Shown: piece after piece, positions 38,401 through 46,470 of the stretch
Layout of the letters: each line of letters begins with the position of its first letter
Numbering within the stretch: position 1 is the first letter of the stretch
Assembly (NCBI RefSeq): GCF_045679555.1
Contig: NC_092087.1
Location: forward strand, 86,725,864-86,789,863
DNA: 64,000 nucleotides
From: Salvelinus alpinus
Taxonomy: Eukaryota > Chordata > Actinopteri > Salmoniformes > Salmonidae
Direction: 5' to 3'
Notes under the pieces: model-generated
Told to the model about the DNA's origin: nothing
Seen by the model: only the letters and a program-made list of their open reading frames with translations
Databases searched by the model: none
Translations under genes and position numbers: made by a program

Positions 38401-39113
38401 ACGTTTCTTTTTTGAAGACAAAACACTACAATTTCCAGAACTAAATTGACAGAAGAATATCACTGTACCTGTGACAGACAGAGTGACTCCAGGGTTGCCA
38501 GTAAATCTCCCTCCGATCTGATCTGTTATAAATCTGAACTTGTACGTAGCTGAGTCACTCTCTCTCAGGTCTGTGATTGTCAGAGTGCAGTCATTCTTGT
38601 TATCTTTATGATACGTCACACGAGCTGTATAGTCTGCATCATCACTCAGACTCACAGGATTCCCCTCAGCATCATTTTTAGTGAACCAGAAGGTTTTTGT
38701 GACTGTACCACTGGGATATGTGTAAGAGCAGGACAGGTCCACTGATGACCCCTTCAAGGTACAGATACTCTGAGTGGTGTAAGTCACACTCCAGCCATCC
38801 TGACCCAGTACCACTGAAACACAGTCACACAACACAATGATCTCAGAACGAAGACAAGGTCTATTGGTTCACACTGACAGTAGGGTTTGTCCACACTTTG
38901 TTGCCGTACTGTAGTTTCTGAGTTGAGTGTGAATGGAAACCACACATAAGCATCACTCAGTGAGGTGTGAAAGATAAATGCCTAACAGACGATGTCACTG
39001 AACACACCAGAATAACATTAAGATAACATTACTAAAACAGTTATGAATGAGACCACACCTGCTACAGACCAGAGAAAGACCACCAACACACTTCCTGCTG
39101 TTCTCAAGGCCAT
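20233..39113 (-). CDS. gene B: 16-Ig-domain Siglec-like (CD22/sialoadhesin-like) receptor, spliced span
   Basis: Twenty exons from leader (39113) to tail (20233) sum to 4809 bases, 1602 codons plus stop, with no in-frame stop. Order: signal peptide, V1, C1, V2, C2, V3, C3, then ten C2-set domains (C4-C13), transmembrane exon, short basic exon and an ITIM exon. All Ig exons are phase 1-1, so domains can be added or lost without breaking frame. Siglec hallmarks are an F strand without Cys but with Arg (YKFRF) in V1 and V3, and an extra Cys pair placed to link V and C domains (SIC in V; TVC or TTC in C). A single transcript is inferred from the lack of any second leader or transmembrane exon. 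The predicted role is an inhibitory or adhesion receptor on leukocytes. The tail is truncated relative to gene C. Several shorter isoforms would also be in frame. Confidence 0.75.
20526..20589 (-). CDS. gene B juxtamembrane cytoplasmic exon
   Basis: A 64-base exon between acceptor CCAAAACAG and donor GTGAGTCTG, reading [20 protein letters not shown]. Basic start then polar. The equivalent in gene C is 55 bases. Confidence 0.85.
20673..20763 (-). CDS. gene B transmembrane exon
   Basis: A 91-base exon. The hydrophobic segment [19 protein letters not shown] is followed by LMWFR, a single-pass type I stop-transfer sequence. Almost identical to gene C (57134-57044). Confidence 0.9.
20938..21201 (-). 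CDS. gene B Ig C13 exon (membrane-proximal C2)
   Basis: A 264-base phase 1-1 exon. The C2-set domain has [18 protein letters not shown] and [11 protein letters not shown]. Orthologous in position to the second C2 exon of gene C (57906-57643); both end in IIVAG. Confidence 0.9.
21277..22751 (-). mobile_element. Tc1-like transposon in gene B intron
   Basis: A 1475-base element flanked by TA, with ends AACTCAGCAAAAAAAGAAAC and its inverse. The minus-strand transposase is broken into at least two frames. The N-terminal part ([16 protein letters not shown], then [12 protein letters not shown], at about 22474-22160) carries the DNA-binding helices. The core ([26 protein letters not shown], 22037-21618) ends before a clear third acidic residue. 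Inactive. The same family is at 59991-60376. Confidence 0.9.
22824..23087 (-). CDS. gene B Ig C12 exon
   Basis: A 264-base phase 1-1 C2-set exon with [20 protein letters not shown] and [14 protein letters not shown]. Class b by its end (SSTISVDVQ). Starts [10 protein letters not shown], preceded by a Cys codon where sister exons have Tyr. Confidence 0.88.
23204..23473 (-). CDS. gene B Ig C11 exon
   Basis: A 270-base phase 1-1 C2-set exon. [11 protein letters not shown] and [12 protein letters not shown] carry the Cys pair. It is the most divergent of the C2 series (WYKMNG; ends VTLKVLC). Confidence 0.88.
23505..24929. mobile_element. foldback MITE enlarged by a minisatellite
   Basis: Arms of about 100 bases are inverted: CTAGATTCTATGACATCTGC, then TTGTTTTGGCGGTG, on the left; CACCGCCAAAACATCAGC, then TTGAATCTAG, on the right. 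The interior is mostly the 38-bp minisatellite. It lies in the intron between C10 and C11. Confidence 0.75.
23828..24822. repeat. 38/39-bp minisatellite, about 26 copies
   Basis: Unit GGTATGTCTTCATGATAATG followed by ATAAAGACCAGCTGGGAT. Two variants alternate (ATAAAGACC and ATCAAGAGC), a higher-order dimer pattern over much of the array. Confidence 0.95.
25038..25313 (-). CDS. gene B Ig C10 exon (class a)
   Basis: A 276-base phase 1-1 C2-set exon with [19 protein letters not shown] and [17 protein letters not shown]. Class a ends SINIDVKC. Confidence 0.9.
25490..25762 (-). CDS. gene B Ig C9 exon (class a)
   Basis: A 273-base phase 1-1 exon. Nearly the same as C10 and C7: [20 protein letters not shown] and [13 protein letters not shown]. 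Recent tandem exon duplication. Confidence 0.9.
25880..26105 (-). mobile_element. internally deleted Tc1-like remnant
   Basis: AAGGGTTGCTACTTTGAAG and GAATGAGTAGGTGTGTCCAA are the two flanks of the Tc1 family whose ends read CCAGTCAAAAGTTTGGACAC (other copies at 33752 and 40797). No coding sequence left. Confidence 0.6.
26291..26554 (-). CDS. gene B Ig C8 exon (class b)
   Basis: A 264-base phase 1-1 exon with [34 protein letters not shown] and an end of PVFVDVQC. Nearly identical to C6, including adjacent intron sequence. Confidence 0.9.
26730..27002 (-). CDS. gene B Ig C7 exon (class a)
   Basis: A 273-base phase 1-1 exon. [20 protein letters not shown] is shared with C9. Reads [13 protein letters not shown] at its start. 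Confidence 0.9.
27298..27561 (-). CDS. gene B Ig C6 exon (class b)
   Basis: A 264-base phase 1-1 exon. Starts [17 protein letters not shown] and contains [20 protein letters not shown] and [10 protein letters not shown]. The flanking intron (ACAGGTCAGTTAGAAATAAT) is duplicated beside C8. Confidence 0.9.
27870..28545 (-). mobile_element. Tc1-like transposon fragment
   Basis: Minus-strand transposase end: [18 protein letters not shown], then [20 protein letters not shown] (28206-28012), then RVEA and a stop near 27890 after a frame change. The terminal GAAGGGGTGTCCACATACTT at 28521 is a Tc1 end sequence. The N-terminal half is missing. Confidence 0.75.
28590..30960 (-). mobile_element. CR1/L2-like non-LTR retrotransposon in gene B intron, dead
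   Basis: Minus strand, about 2.4 kb, 5'-truncated. Blocks in order: the linker with [20 protein letters not shown] (30300-30230), the start of the reverse transcriptase ([10 protein letters not shown], about 29960), [12 protein letters not shown] (29820-29770), and the catalytic block altered to [11 protein letters not shown] (about 29300; usual FADD). Then comes a C-terminal part with [18 protein letters not shown] and [10 protein letters not shown] (28900-28730). Frame breaks separate them. It lies between Ig exons C5 and C6. Confidence 0.85.
31001..31276 (-). CDS. gene B Ig C5 exon (class a)
   Basis: A 276-base phase 1-1 exon with [41 protein letters not shown] and an end of LDIDVKC. More diverged than C7 and C9. 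Confidence 0.9.
31430..31708 (-). CDS. gene B Ig C4 exon (class a)
   Basis: A 279-base phase 1-1 exon. Starts [17 protein letters not shown], with [18 protein letters not shown] and [12 protein letters not shown]. First of the ten-domain C2 stalk. Confidence 0.9.
31794..32045 (-). CDS. gene B Ig C3 exon (V-partner C2 domain)
   Basis: A 252-base phase 1-1 exon. Begins [24 protein letters not shown] carries the B-strand Cys plus the extra Cys expected to pair with the V domain. YIWYKKGQ and [11 protein letters not shown] follow. Confidence 0.9.
32145..32355. mobile_element. foldback MITE (AGAACC family)
   Basis: Same family as 1295-1510: GGTTCTTCAACTATCCCCAT, AAGGGTTCTACATGG and GGTTATCCTATGAGGACAGC. 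It ends just before the V3 exon donor. Confidence 0.65.
32376..32717 (-). CDS. gene B V3 exon (V-set)
   Basis: A 342-base phase 1-1 exon. Starts [17 protein letters not shown], then [11 protein letters not shown] and [10 protein letters not shown]. The Siglec-type Arg is kept, the E strand has Ser in place of Cys (KDSTLKI), and an aromatic pair AEWGY follows where Siglecs have their ligand-contacting Trp. Confidence 0.9.
32718..33294. other. gene B intron 5' of V3
   Basis: No coding or RNA feature recognised. Ordinary AT-rich intron sequence. Confidence 0.5.
33295..33740. repeat. dispersed repeat fragment with G-rich run
   Basis: CAGGGGCGGATTTAGGTATA, then GGCGGCATCTTGCCGAGGGC, resembles a repeat common in salmonids. 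It ends in a G homopolymer near 33690-33705. Non-coding. Confidence 0.4.
33752..34055. mobile_element. internally deleted Tc1-like element (MITE-like)
   Basis: Inverted ends: TACAGTACCAGTCAAAAGTT on the left and GACTGGTACTGTA on the right. Only about 300 bases, with no transposase. Same family as 40797 and 25880-26105. Confidence 0.8.
34056..35991. other. gene B intron with a TGTCATAA-rich MITE (about 35055-35575)
   Basis: Nothing coding recognised. At 35055-35575 many copies of TGTCATAA/TTATGACA occur in both orientations, with ACACTGTCAGGAAGCATTATG twice, as in fish foldback MITEs. Confidence 0.5.
35992..36213 (-). CDS. gene B Ig C2 exon (V-partner of V2)
   Basis: A 222-base phase 1-1 exon. 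[17 protein letters not shown], then STTC (extra Cys for the interdomain bridge), YIWYKNGQ and [12 protein letters not shown]. The donor is GTGAGTGTG. Confidence 0.9.
36280..36480 (-). mobile_element. tRNA-derived SINE
   Basis: On the minus strand GGGGCGGCAGGTAGCCTAGT, GGTTAGAGCATTAGG, then GGTTGCTGGATCGAATCCC, with A and B boxes of a tRNA head. The tail is GAATTTGTTCTCAACTGAC. Intronic. Confidence 0.8.
36490..37645. repeat. 35-bp minisatellite, about 33 copies, reaching the V2 splice donor
   Basis: Unit GTGTAGTATTACCAGTATAT followed by CATAATGTTCTGTAA. The last unit runs into GTGTAGTTTTACCTGTGACAG, the V2 exon end. Units with ATTACCTGTGTATC look like copies of this junction, so the array probably began at the splice donor. 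Confidence 0.92.
37649..37969 (-). CDS. gene B V2 exon (V-set lacking the Siglec Arg)
   Basis: A 321-base phase 1-1 exon. Starts [17 protein letters not shown], then [12 protein letters not shown] and DSAEYKFIF. The codon at 37712-37710 is ATA (Ile), where V1 and V3 have Arg codons; an AGA to ATA change would suffice. The E-strand Cys is also missing (PSTLRI). Otherwise intact and in frame. Confidence 0.9.
38130..38345 (-). CDS. gene B Ig C1 exon (V-partner of V1)
   Basis: A 216-base phase 1-1 exon. [19 protein letters not shown], then [11 protein letters not shown] and [12 protein letters not shown]. The shortest of the V-partner domains. Confidence 0.88.
38469..38813 (-). CDS. gene B V1 exon (V-set)
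   Basis: A 345-base phase 1-1 exon. [38 protein letters not shown] (E-strand Cys as in Siglecs) and DSATYKFRF (conserved Arg). N-terminal domain of the mature receptor, so the likeliest ligand-binding unit. Confidence 0.92.
39059..39113 (-). CDS. gene B signal-peptide exon
   Basis: A 55-base exon, [18 protein letters not shown], donor GTGTGGTCTC. It joins V1 in phase 1. Confidence 0.9.
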
Positions 39114-39204
39114 TGTTGCATCTCCCACCCTGCAGTCTCAGACACATAAACAACAACTCACTCTATAGCTGGTGAATAACTCCACCTGATACATTAAAAC
39201 AGTC

Positions 39205-39355
39205 CAGGGTCCATATTCACAAAGTGTCTCAGAGTAGACTAGGAGAGCTGATCTAGGACCAGTTTAACTTTTTAGATCATCGTTGTATGGACCAGGGGAA
39301 CCTGATCTTAGATCAGCACTCCTACTCTGAGAAACATTATGAATACTGGCCCTGA
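39205..39355. repeat. foldback MITE upstream of gene B leader
   Basis: Same element and position as 9265-9415 beside gene A: GTGTCTCAGAGTAGACTAGG and CTCCTACTCTGAGAAAC arms. Confidence 0.8.
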
Positions 39356-39510
39356 TGTAACAACCTAAACACAGCTCAAAACTAAACAAAAAGTTAAATG
39401 ATTCAGTAAGTCGTACCATGTGATTTATGGCTAAAACATAAAATAATAACAATGATAATAATAATAACATAAAAAACTAAACTATATAATATACTGTAGC
39501 GGTACTTACA

Positions 39511-39600
39511 GAGTGAAGGAGAGAGGTATTGTACAGTGAGTCAACTTACTGGCGTAGCAGGGCATAGAAACAAGAAGTGTGAGTTCTGTAGTTGATTGAC
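39511..39600 (-). other. 5' non-coding exon of gene B
   Basis: Ends TCCTTCACTCT followed by donor GTAAGTACCG. Matches 11121-11215 and 5052-5140. An alternative donor (CAGTAAGTTG) lies about 35 bases upstream. Transcription probably starts just beyond its 5' side; no TATA box is evident. Confidence 0.5.
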
Positions 39601-40150
39601 ACATTTTTAAAGTAGCCTAGTCAGGGATTTAAGACAATAACATGCATCAACAGCATGTCAGAAAAAAAGATGTACTGTATTTTATGTATCTAAATATAAA
39701 ATGTGACCACATAGCTAGTTGCATTTCTTCATTTGTGCCTAAAAAAATGTCAAGAGGCAAAATGCAGCCCATTTTCAAAGTGGTCTTTATACAGATCCAA
39801 TACAACGTGTTGGCTGGAATGTACATGGTTTCTTAACCCTCATACTACCGACTGGGGTCATGTTATTTTTTATCATAGCCCGTTTATTAAATTCTTCAAA
39901 TGTTTCATGACTATGTCAATAAACTTGTTCTTAATACATCTAAATCATTGTTTAGGGTTTCTGTATCAATATGGAATTTTGAGAAGTTTGACCCCGGGCA
40001 AAAACACCTATTCCGCCCATATTAATGTGAGTGGACCTGTATCAGGGCTTTTGATCACATAGACAGATCATCTGCAGAGATACTCCCTGTGTACTCTCCT
40101 CAGATCTTAGTTTTCTGTAAATCACTTATCATATGTGTAAAAAAGGCCGG
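39601..40150. other. upstream region of gene B
   Basis: Bases 39600-39840 are shared with 11215-11440. From 39834, TTAACCCTCATACTACCGAC may be a worn piggyBac-type end. No gene. Confidence 0.45.
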
Positions 40151-40560
40151 CCCATTTTATCAATGGCAATTTGAATGCACAGAGATACCGTGACGAGATC
40201 CTGAGGCCCATTGTCATGCCATTCATCCGCCGCCATCACCTCCTGTTTCAGCATGGTAATGCACGGCTTCATGTCACAAGGATTTCTACACAATTCCTGG
40301 AAGCTGAAAATGTCCCGCTTTTTCCATGGCCTGCATTCTCACCAGACATGTCACCCATTGAGCATGTTTGGGATGCTCTGGATCAACACGTATGACACTG
40401 TTTCCAGGTCCCACCAATATCCAGCAACTTTGTATAGCCATTGAAGAGGAGTAGGGCAACATTCCACAGGCCACAATCAACAACCTGATCAACTGTATGC
40501 AAAGGAGATGTGCCGCACATGGTGGTCACACCAGATAATGACAGGTTTTCTGATCCACGC
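40151..40560 (+). mobile_element. Tc1-like transposase C-terminal remnant
   Basis: Plus-strand frame [20 protein letters not shown], then FQHGNARLHVTR (second catalytic Asp changed to Gly) and SPDMSPIEHVWDALD. Truncated at both sides and inactive. Confidence 0.75.
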
Positions 40561-41284
40561 CCCTCATTTTTTTTAAAGGTATGTATATGTGACCAACAGA
40601 TGCATATCTGTATTCCCAGTCGTGAAATTTCCTTATTTCCTTATCTTAGAAATGATTGCATGTTGCATTTATATTTTTGTTCAGCATATATCCTGTATAT
40701 ACTTCCTTCTCACATCTATCTACACACTTTCCTCCTCCCACCTTTTCCCTTGCTTGTGGATTTTCAGGGCACAACACATCAGCTGTATACAGTGTATATA
40801 TACAGTACCAGTCAAAAGTTTGGACACACCTACTCATTCAAGGGTTTCTCTTTATTTAGTGAAGACATCCAAACTATGAAACAACACATATGAAATCATG
40901 TCGTAACCTAAAAAGTGTTAAACAAATATTTTAGATTCTTCAAAGTAGCCACCCTTTGCCTTTATGACAGATTTGCACACTCTTGGCATTCTCTCAACCA
41001 GCTTCATGAGGAATGCTTTTCCAACAGTCTTAAAGGAGTTCCCACCTATGCTGAGCACTTGTTGGCTGCTTTTCCTTTACTCTGCGGTCCAACTTATCCC
41101 AAACCATCTCAATTGGGTTAAAGTCGGGTGATTGTGGAGGCCAGGTCATCTGATGCAGCACTCCATAACTCTCCTTGGTCAAATAGCCCTTACACAGACT
41201 GGAGGTGTGTTGGGTCATTGTCCTGCTGAAAAACAAAATACGCAAACCAGATGGGATGGCGTATCACTGCAGAATGCTGTGGTA

Positions 41285-41521
41285 GTGTAACAGTATAACT
41301 TTAAACCGTCCCCTCGCCCATACCCGGGCGCGAACCAGGGACCTTCTGCACACATCAACAACTGACACCCACGAAGCGTCGTTAGCCATCGCTCCACAAA
41401 AGCCGCGGCTCTTGCAGAGCAAGGGGAAACCCTACTTCAGGTCTCAGAGCAAGTGACGTAACCGATTGAAATGCTATTAGCGCGTACCCGCTAACTAGCT
41501 AGCCATTTCACATCCGTTACA
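41285..41521 (-). mobile_element. tRNA-like non-autonomous element, copy 1
   Basis: About 236 bases, bounded by GTGTAACAGTATAACTTTA and CATCCGTTACAC, giving short inverted ends. On the minus strand CCCTGGTTCGCGCCCGGG is a B-box-like tRNA sequence. Confidence 0.6.
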
Positions 41522-41585
41522 CTCACCCCCCTTTCAACCTCCTCCTTTTCCACAGCAACCAGTGATCCGGGTCAACAGCATCAAT

Positions 41586-41822
41586 GTAACAGTATAACTT
41601 TAGTACGTCCCCTCGCCCCGACCCGGGCGCCAACCAGGGACCCTCTGCACACATCAACAACGGTCACCCATGAAGCGTCGTTACCCATCGCTCCACAAAG
41701 GCCACGGCTCTTGCAGAGCAAGGGGAAACCCTACTTCAGGTCTCAGAGCAAGTGACGTAACCGATTGAAATGCTATTAGCGCGTACCCGCTAACTAGCTA
41801 GCCATTTCACATCCGTTACACT
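41586..41822 (-). mobile_element. tRNA-like non-autonomous element, copy 2
   Basis: Direct copy of 41285-41521, separated by a 64-base linker. Differences are mostly C/T changes (for example TTAAACCGTCC against TTAGTACGTCC). The pair suggests tandem duplication or a second insertion. Confidence 0.6.
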
Positions 41823-42420
41823 AGCCATGCTGGTTAAGTGTGCCTTGAATTCTAGATACATCACTGACAGTGTCACCAGCAAAGGACCTCCACACCATCA
41901 CACCTCCTCCTCCATGCTTCCCAGTGGTTAACCACACATGCAGAGATCAACCGTTCACCTCCTCTGCATCTCACAAAGGCACAGCGGTTGGAACCAAAAA
42001 TCTAAGATTTGGACTCATCAGACTAAAGGACAGATTTCCACGGGTCTGATGTCCATTGCTCGTGTTTCTTGGCCCAATCAAGTCTCTTCTTCTTATTGGT
42101 GTCCTTTAATAGTGATTTCTTGACAGCAATTTGACCATGAAGGCCTGATTCACGCAGTCTCCTCTGAACAGTTGATGTTGAGATGTGTCTTACTTGAACT
42201 CTGTGAAGCATTTATTTGGGCTGCAATCTGAGGTGCAGTTAACTCTAATGAACTTATCCTCTGCAGCAGAGGTAACTCTGGGTCTTCCTTTCCTGTGACG
42301 GTCCTCATTAGAGCCAGTTTCATCACAGCGCTTGATGGTTTTTGCGACTGCACTTTCAAAGTTTGATGACATTTTTGTGAAAGATGAATTCATCTCTTTC
42401 TTTGAGCTTTGTGTTAGTAT

Positions 42421-42980
42421 TAAATAATATCATTTTCAAAAACCAGAGTGACCAGACAATATAGCTCAGTATTTGTATTATTTAGTTCATACAGTCTGTT
42501 TTTGCTCATCTTTATCAAGGGTGCCATTCATTTGGGACCTGACTATGCCTGTCCAGGCACCAATGTGACAAACTGGTTTCTAACCTCGGTCTCCTGCAGG
42601 CCACAAGACTGTGTTACCCTGCTACACGTAGTAAGCATAGGCCTTAGCTTAGGGAGCTTACACAAGTCTTCAGGTCTCAGACAAGTTTTCTCAACACCTA
42701 CATCTCTTTTCAGATTCCATCCCCTAATGCCTTGGTGGCCGTGACGAAGACAATTTGCCCCTAAACTGCTCCAAGGACGAGACTGACTCTGTTCTGCTCC
42801 TATTCTGTTCTGTGTTTGATGTGTCATAGGGTTGGGTACTGTGACAGCAGAAATACACTTTCCCATTGTACAATAGACTTTTATATTAAAAAAATACAAA
42901 TGTTGCCGGTGTATGTGTGTTTTATTTTGTCACATGACTGTGTGCCTGTGAGTGTGTGCATGTGTGTGTGTGTTTGTAAT
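42421..42980. other. spacer, nothing recognised
   Basis: No coding, RNA or repeat family identified. A short TG-rich run lies near 42925-42975. Confidence 0.4.
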
Positions 42981-43790
42981 ACATGTTTACATTTACATTT
43001 AAGTCATTTAGCAGACGCTCTTATCCAGAGCGACTTACAAGTTGGTGCATTCACCTTATGATGTCCAGTGGAACAACCACTTTACAATAGTGCATCTAAC
43101 TCTAAGGGGGGGGGGGGTTAGAAGGATTACTTTATCCTATCCTAGGTATTCCTTAAAGAGGTGGGGTTTCAGGTGTCTCCGGAAGGTGGTGATTGATTCC
43201 GCTGACCTGTCGTCGTGGGGGAGTTTGTTCCACCATTGGGGTGCCAGAGCAGCGAACAGTTTTGACTGGGCTGAGCGGGAGCTGTACTTCCTCAGAGGTA
43301 GGGAGGCGAGTAGGCCAGAGGTGGATGAACGCAGTGCCCTTGTTTGGGTGTAGGGCCTGATCAGAGCCTGAAGGTACGGAGGTGCCGTTCCCCTCACAGC
43401 TCCGTAGGCAAGCACCATGGTCTTGTAGCGGATGCGAGCTTCAACTGGAAGCCAGTGGAGAGAGCGGAGGAGCGGGGTGACGTGAGAGAACTTGGGAAGG
43501 TTGAACACCAGACGGGCTGCGGCGTTCTGGATGAGTTGTAGGGGTTTAATCGCACAGGCAGGGAGCCCAGCCAACAGCGAGTTGCAGTAATCCAGACGGG
43601 AGATGACAAGTGCCTGGATTAGGACCTGCGCCGCTTCCTGTGTGAGGCAGGGTCGTACTCTGCGAATGTTGTAGAGCATGAACCTACAGGAACGGGTCAC
43701 CGCCTTGTTGAGACTGTATGTAGGAGTATGTACTGTGCCATTGGGTGTGTTTAAGGGACACTTCATAAGAAGCGAGGATACACAATGCAT
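42981..43790 (-). mobile_element. L2/CR1-like LINE, 3' end
   Basis: Minus-strand open frame (43790-43137) with the C-terminal LINE signature: RRVRPCLTQEAAQVLIQAL, ISRLDYCNSLLAGLPACAI, LQLIQNAAARLVF and LHWLPVEARIRYK. It is followed by the 3' tail CGCTCTGGATAAGAGCGTCT then GCTAAATGACTTAAATGTAA, shared with many fish SINEs. The 5' part with the reverse transcriptase is absent. Confidence 0.9.
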
Positions 43791-44543
43791 TCATTACACC
43801 TTCAGGAAATCATTCATAACCCCTTCATGAATGTTGCAGTATCATTCATAATAACCTTGACAACATATTTATACATCATTCCTATGTAAACTTCAAAATA
43901 AAAGTCCTGTTTTCATGACAGTATTACACATTTCTTTAGTAGTAGAACATGGTGGGATTGAGCCAGATGGTTGCTGGTGTTACTGACTGGTTTAGACTCT
44001 GCTGAGCAAAAGCCAATGTGTTAGCTTGTGGAGCTAATGCAAGTATTCCGTTTTCAGGCAAGGTTACTTAAGATGCTAAAATGATACCAATTACACTGGT
44101 GTTATCTAGACCTGGGCTCAAATAGAATTTTATATAGTTCAAATATTTTATATAGCCTGGAGTGCCAGCTGAATGTTTTTTGCACCTTTGAAATATTCTG
44201 TTTGTTCCATTGCACCAAACAAGCTCAATCATCAAGTACAGCTCGTTAAAGTTTATGAAATACACTATTTGTAGCCTTAATTTCTAATGCTACCTGGGTA
44301 ATGCTCTGAGGATTATCCAGTGTTCCCAGACTGTTGCACAAATAGCATGTCAGCTGGGTTGGGTACTATGACAGTAAAAATTAGCATTTCCGTTGTGCTG
44401 ATAAATAAAGATCTATTCAAAAGGGACTTTTAATTAGAAAATTCCTTAGAAATGATGTCAAATAAATGTGTTATGACAGTTGTAATGAACAGTTCTGGAA
44501 CACTAATGAAGGTGTTATGACTGGTTTCATAAAGGTATACCCC
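43791..44543. other. spacer, nothing recognised
   Basis: AT-rich with short repeated ATCATTCATAA motifs near 43805-43850. No gene supported. Confidence 0.4.
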
Positions 44544-44815
44544 TGTCTTCCGCCGAAGTCGGTTCCTCTCCTTGTTCAGACGGCGTTCGGCGATCGACGT
44601 CGCCGGCCTTCTAGCCATCGCCGATCCCTTTTTCATTTTCCATTTGTTCTGTCTTTGTCTTACACACCTGGTTTCAATCCCCCAATTACTTCTTCATTAT
44701 TTAACCCTCTGTTCCCCCATGTTTGTTTGTGAGTAATTGTTTGTATGTAAGATGGTCCGGTATGTGGGCTCGCTTTATTGTATATTATTTGTCTATTTTG
44801 AGTAATGTCAGAGTC
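44544..44815 (+). mobile_element. LTR of the 1613-2005 family, plus orientation
   Basis: TGTCTTCCGCCGAAGTCGG, then GCGATCGACGTCGCCGGCC, CACACCTGGTTTCAATCCCC and ATTTAACCCTCTG match the LTR at 1613. The 3' end is not clear. Confidence 0.65.
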
Positions 44816-44819
44816 TAGG

Positions 44820-45105
44820 TGATGTGAGTAAGGCGGAGTCAAGCGCAGGACACAGAGATGAGTAATAATAGTAACTTTACTCAAAAATAATCTTCTAACA
44901 AGGAGAATGAAAATCCAGAATCAAATAAACGAGACAACAATATACACGTACAAAACCATGATGGTTCTTAGAGGGTTAAATAGGTAAATAGTTCAAATGT
45001 AATGGGAACCAGGTGTGTACAATACAGACAAAACAAATGTAAAAAGAAATGTAGATCGGTGAAGGCTAGAAAGCCAGTGACATCGACCTGCGCCTGACTC
45101 CTCTA
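44820..45105 (-). mobile_element. LTR of the same family, minus orientation
   Basis: On the minus strand AGGTCGATGTCACTGGC, TTCTAGCCTTCACCGATC, CACACCTGGTTCCCATTAC, ATTTAACCCTCT and CCTGCGCTTGACTCCGCC. It faces the preceding LTR tail to tail. Confidence 0.6.
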
Positions 45106-45207
45106 CACAATCTACACACAGACCACATTACAACCCCCTTCATATAATGTGGTTCTGAGGTAATATGTTTCTATCCTCAAGGCTGTCCAAGGGCCTGTTG
45201 AATTTTT

Positions 45208-45404
45208 TTTATACCTTTATTTAACTAGGCAAGTCAGTTAAGAACACATTTTTTTCTTCTTTTTTTTCAATGACAGCCTAGGAACAGTTGGTTAATGCCT
45301 TGTTCAGGGGCAGAACAACAGATGTTTACCTTGTCAGCTCGGGGATTTGACCTTGCAACCTTTCAGTTACAAGTCCAACGCTCTAACCACTAGGCTGCCC
45401 TGTG
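45208..45404 (-). mobile_element. tRNA-derived SINE
   Basis: Minus strand GGGCAGCCTAGTGGTTAGAG, CGTTGGACTTGTAACTG and GGTTGCAAGGTCAAATCCCC, with tail CTTAACTGACTTGCCTAGTT. Close kin of 36280-36480. Confidence 0.8.
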
Positions 45405-46078
45405 AGAACAATTGATGAGAACCATTATTATGAATGTTTGATTTTGCTATTTAGACATATCATTCATGTCAATCACCACTAATACATAAAATATGCCTAT
45501 TTTAGACATGTCAGACTGATTAACTGAATAAGGAAAATGTAACATGTGTTTGAAAGTTTGACCTCTCAACGAGTTACTCAACAGTGTTGGTTTTAAAGAA
45601 GTCAGCAAGAACAAACACAGGAAGAGAGGTTTCCTGTGTTGCAATCTTATCTTTCCCTGTGCATTCACCAAACTCTGTCAAAACTGGTGTCACTGCAGGC
45701 TTATTCAGAATGTATGAACATAGATACATTTTGATCAACTAATGATCAAATGTTAATTGTCACTTGTTAAAAACTGGACCTTCCTTCAGGCTCAACATGG
45801 CAGAGCCATGTGTCTCATGCTGGGTACATAATGGCACATAACATTGATTTTGGTATGTTATTACATGAACGATTGAAGTTATATGTTATTCATTAAAAAA
45901 GTTGTTACTCACCTGAAAACATAATCATGGCAAAGATGCGCACTCTATCCAACTCTATGTCAGGGACCAAGAAGCTGACGCAGATGGCGTCCTTCCTCAA
46001 CAACACATTTACATGCTTGACAACCAACAATGTAATACAATATTATAATAACTGTCTACTGTACCGTGGAATACATGT
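45405..46078. other. spacer with a fragment shared with 5340-5420
   Basis: Mostly unremarkable. Bases 45949-46000 (CAACTCTATGTCAGGGACCA, then AGAAGCTGACGCAGA) repeat the end of the unknown frame at 5134-5406. Confidence 0.4.
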
Positions 46079-46324
46079 TTAACCCTTGTGTGGTCTTAAG
46101 GGTCAAAAATGACCCGCCACTATGTTTAACAGCAGAGAAAACCCCCTAAATTATATTGTTTCAACTTGAAATTTGATTACTTTTCTAAGAGTGACACCAA
46201 TGTTAGAAAAGTGAAACATCACCTTTGTTCATATTTCCATGAAAGCTGTACACCACCAGGGTACAAAGATTGTCTTAGGGTAATTTTTGACCCGGCAGTT
46301 ATAAAATCATTAACACACCACAAA

Positions 46325-46464
<140 letters not shown>

Positions 46465-46470
46465 GAGAAA

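Larger units (their letters stand above)
40797..42420 (-). mobile_element. Tc1-like transposon remnant, invaded by two SINE-like elements
   Basis: Left end TACAGTACCAGTCAAAAGTT. Minus-strand transposase pieces: the N-terminal part with KRCDETGSNEDRHRKGRPRV (42393-42190), the middle with QRRLRESGLHGQIAVKKSLL (42180-42100), and the C-terminal part with PQSPDFNPIEMVWDKLDRRV (41170-41060). Many breaks. The right end was not found. The block at 41285-41821 is foreign to it. Confidence 0.75.
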
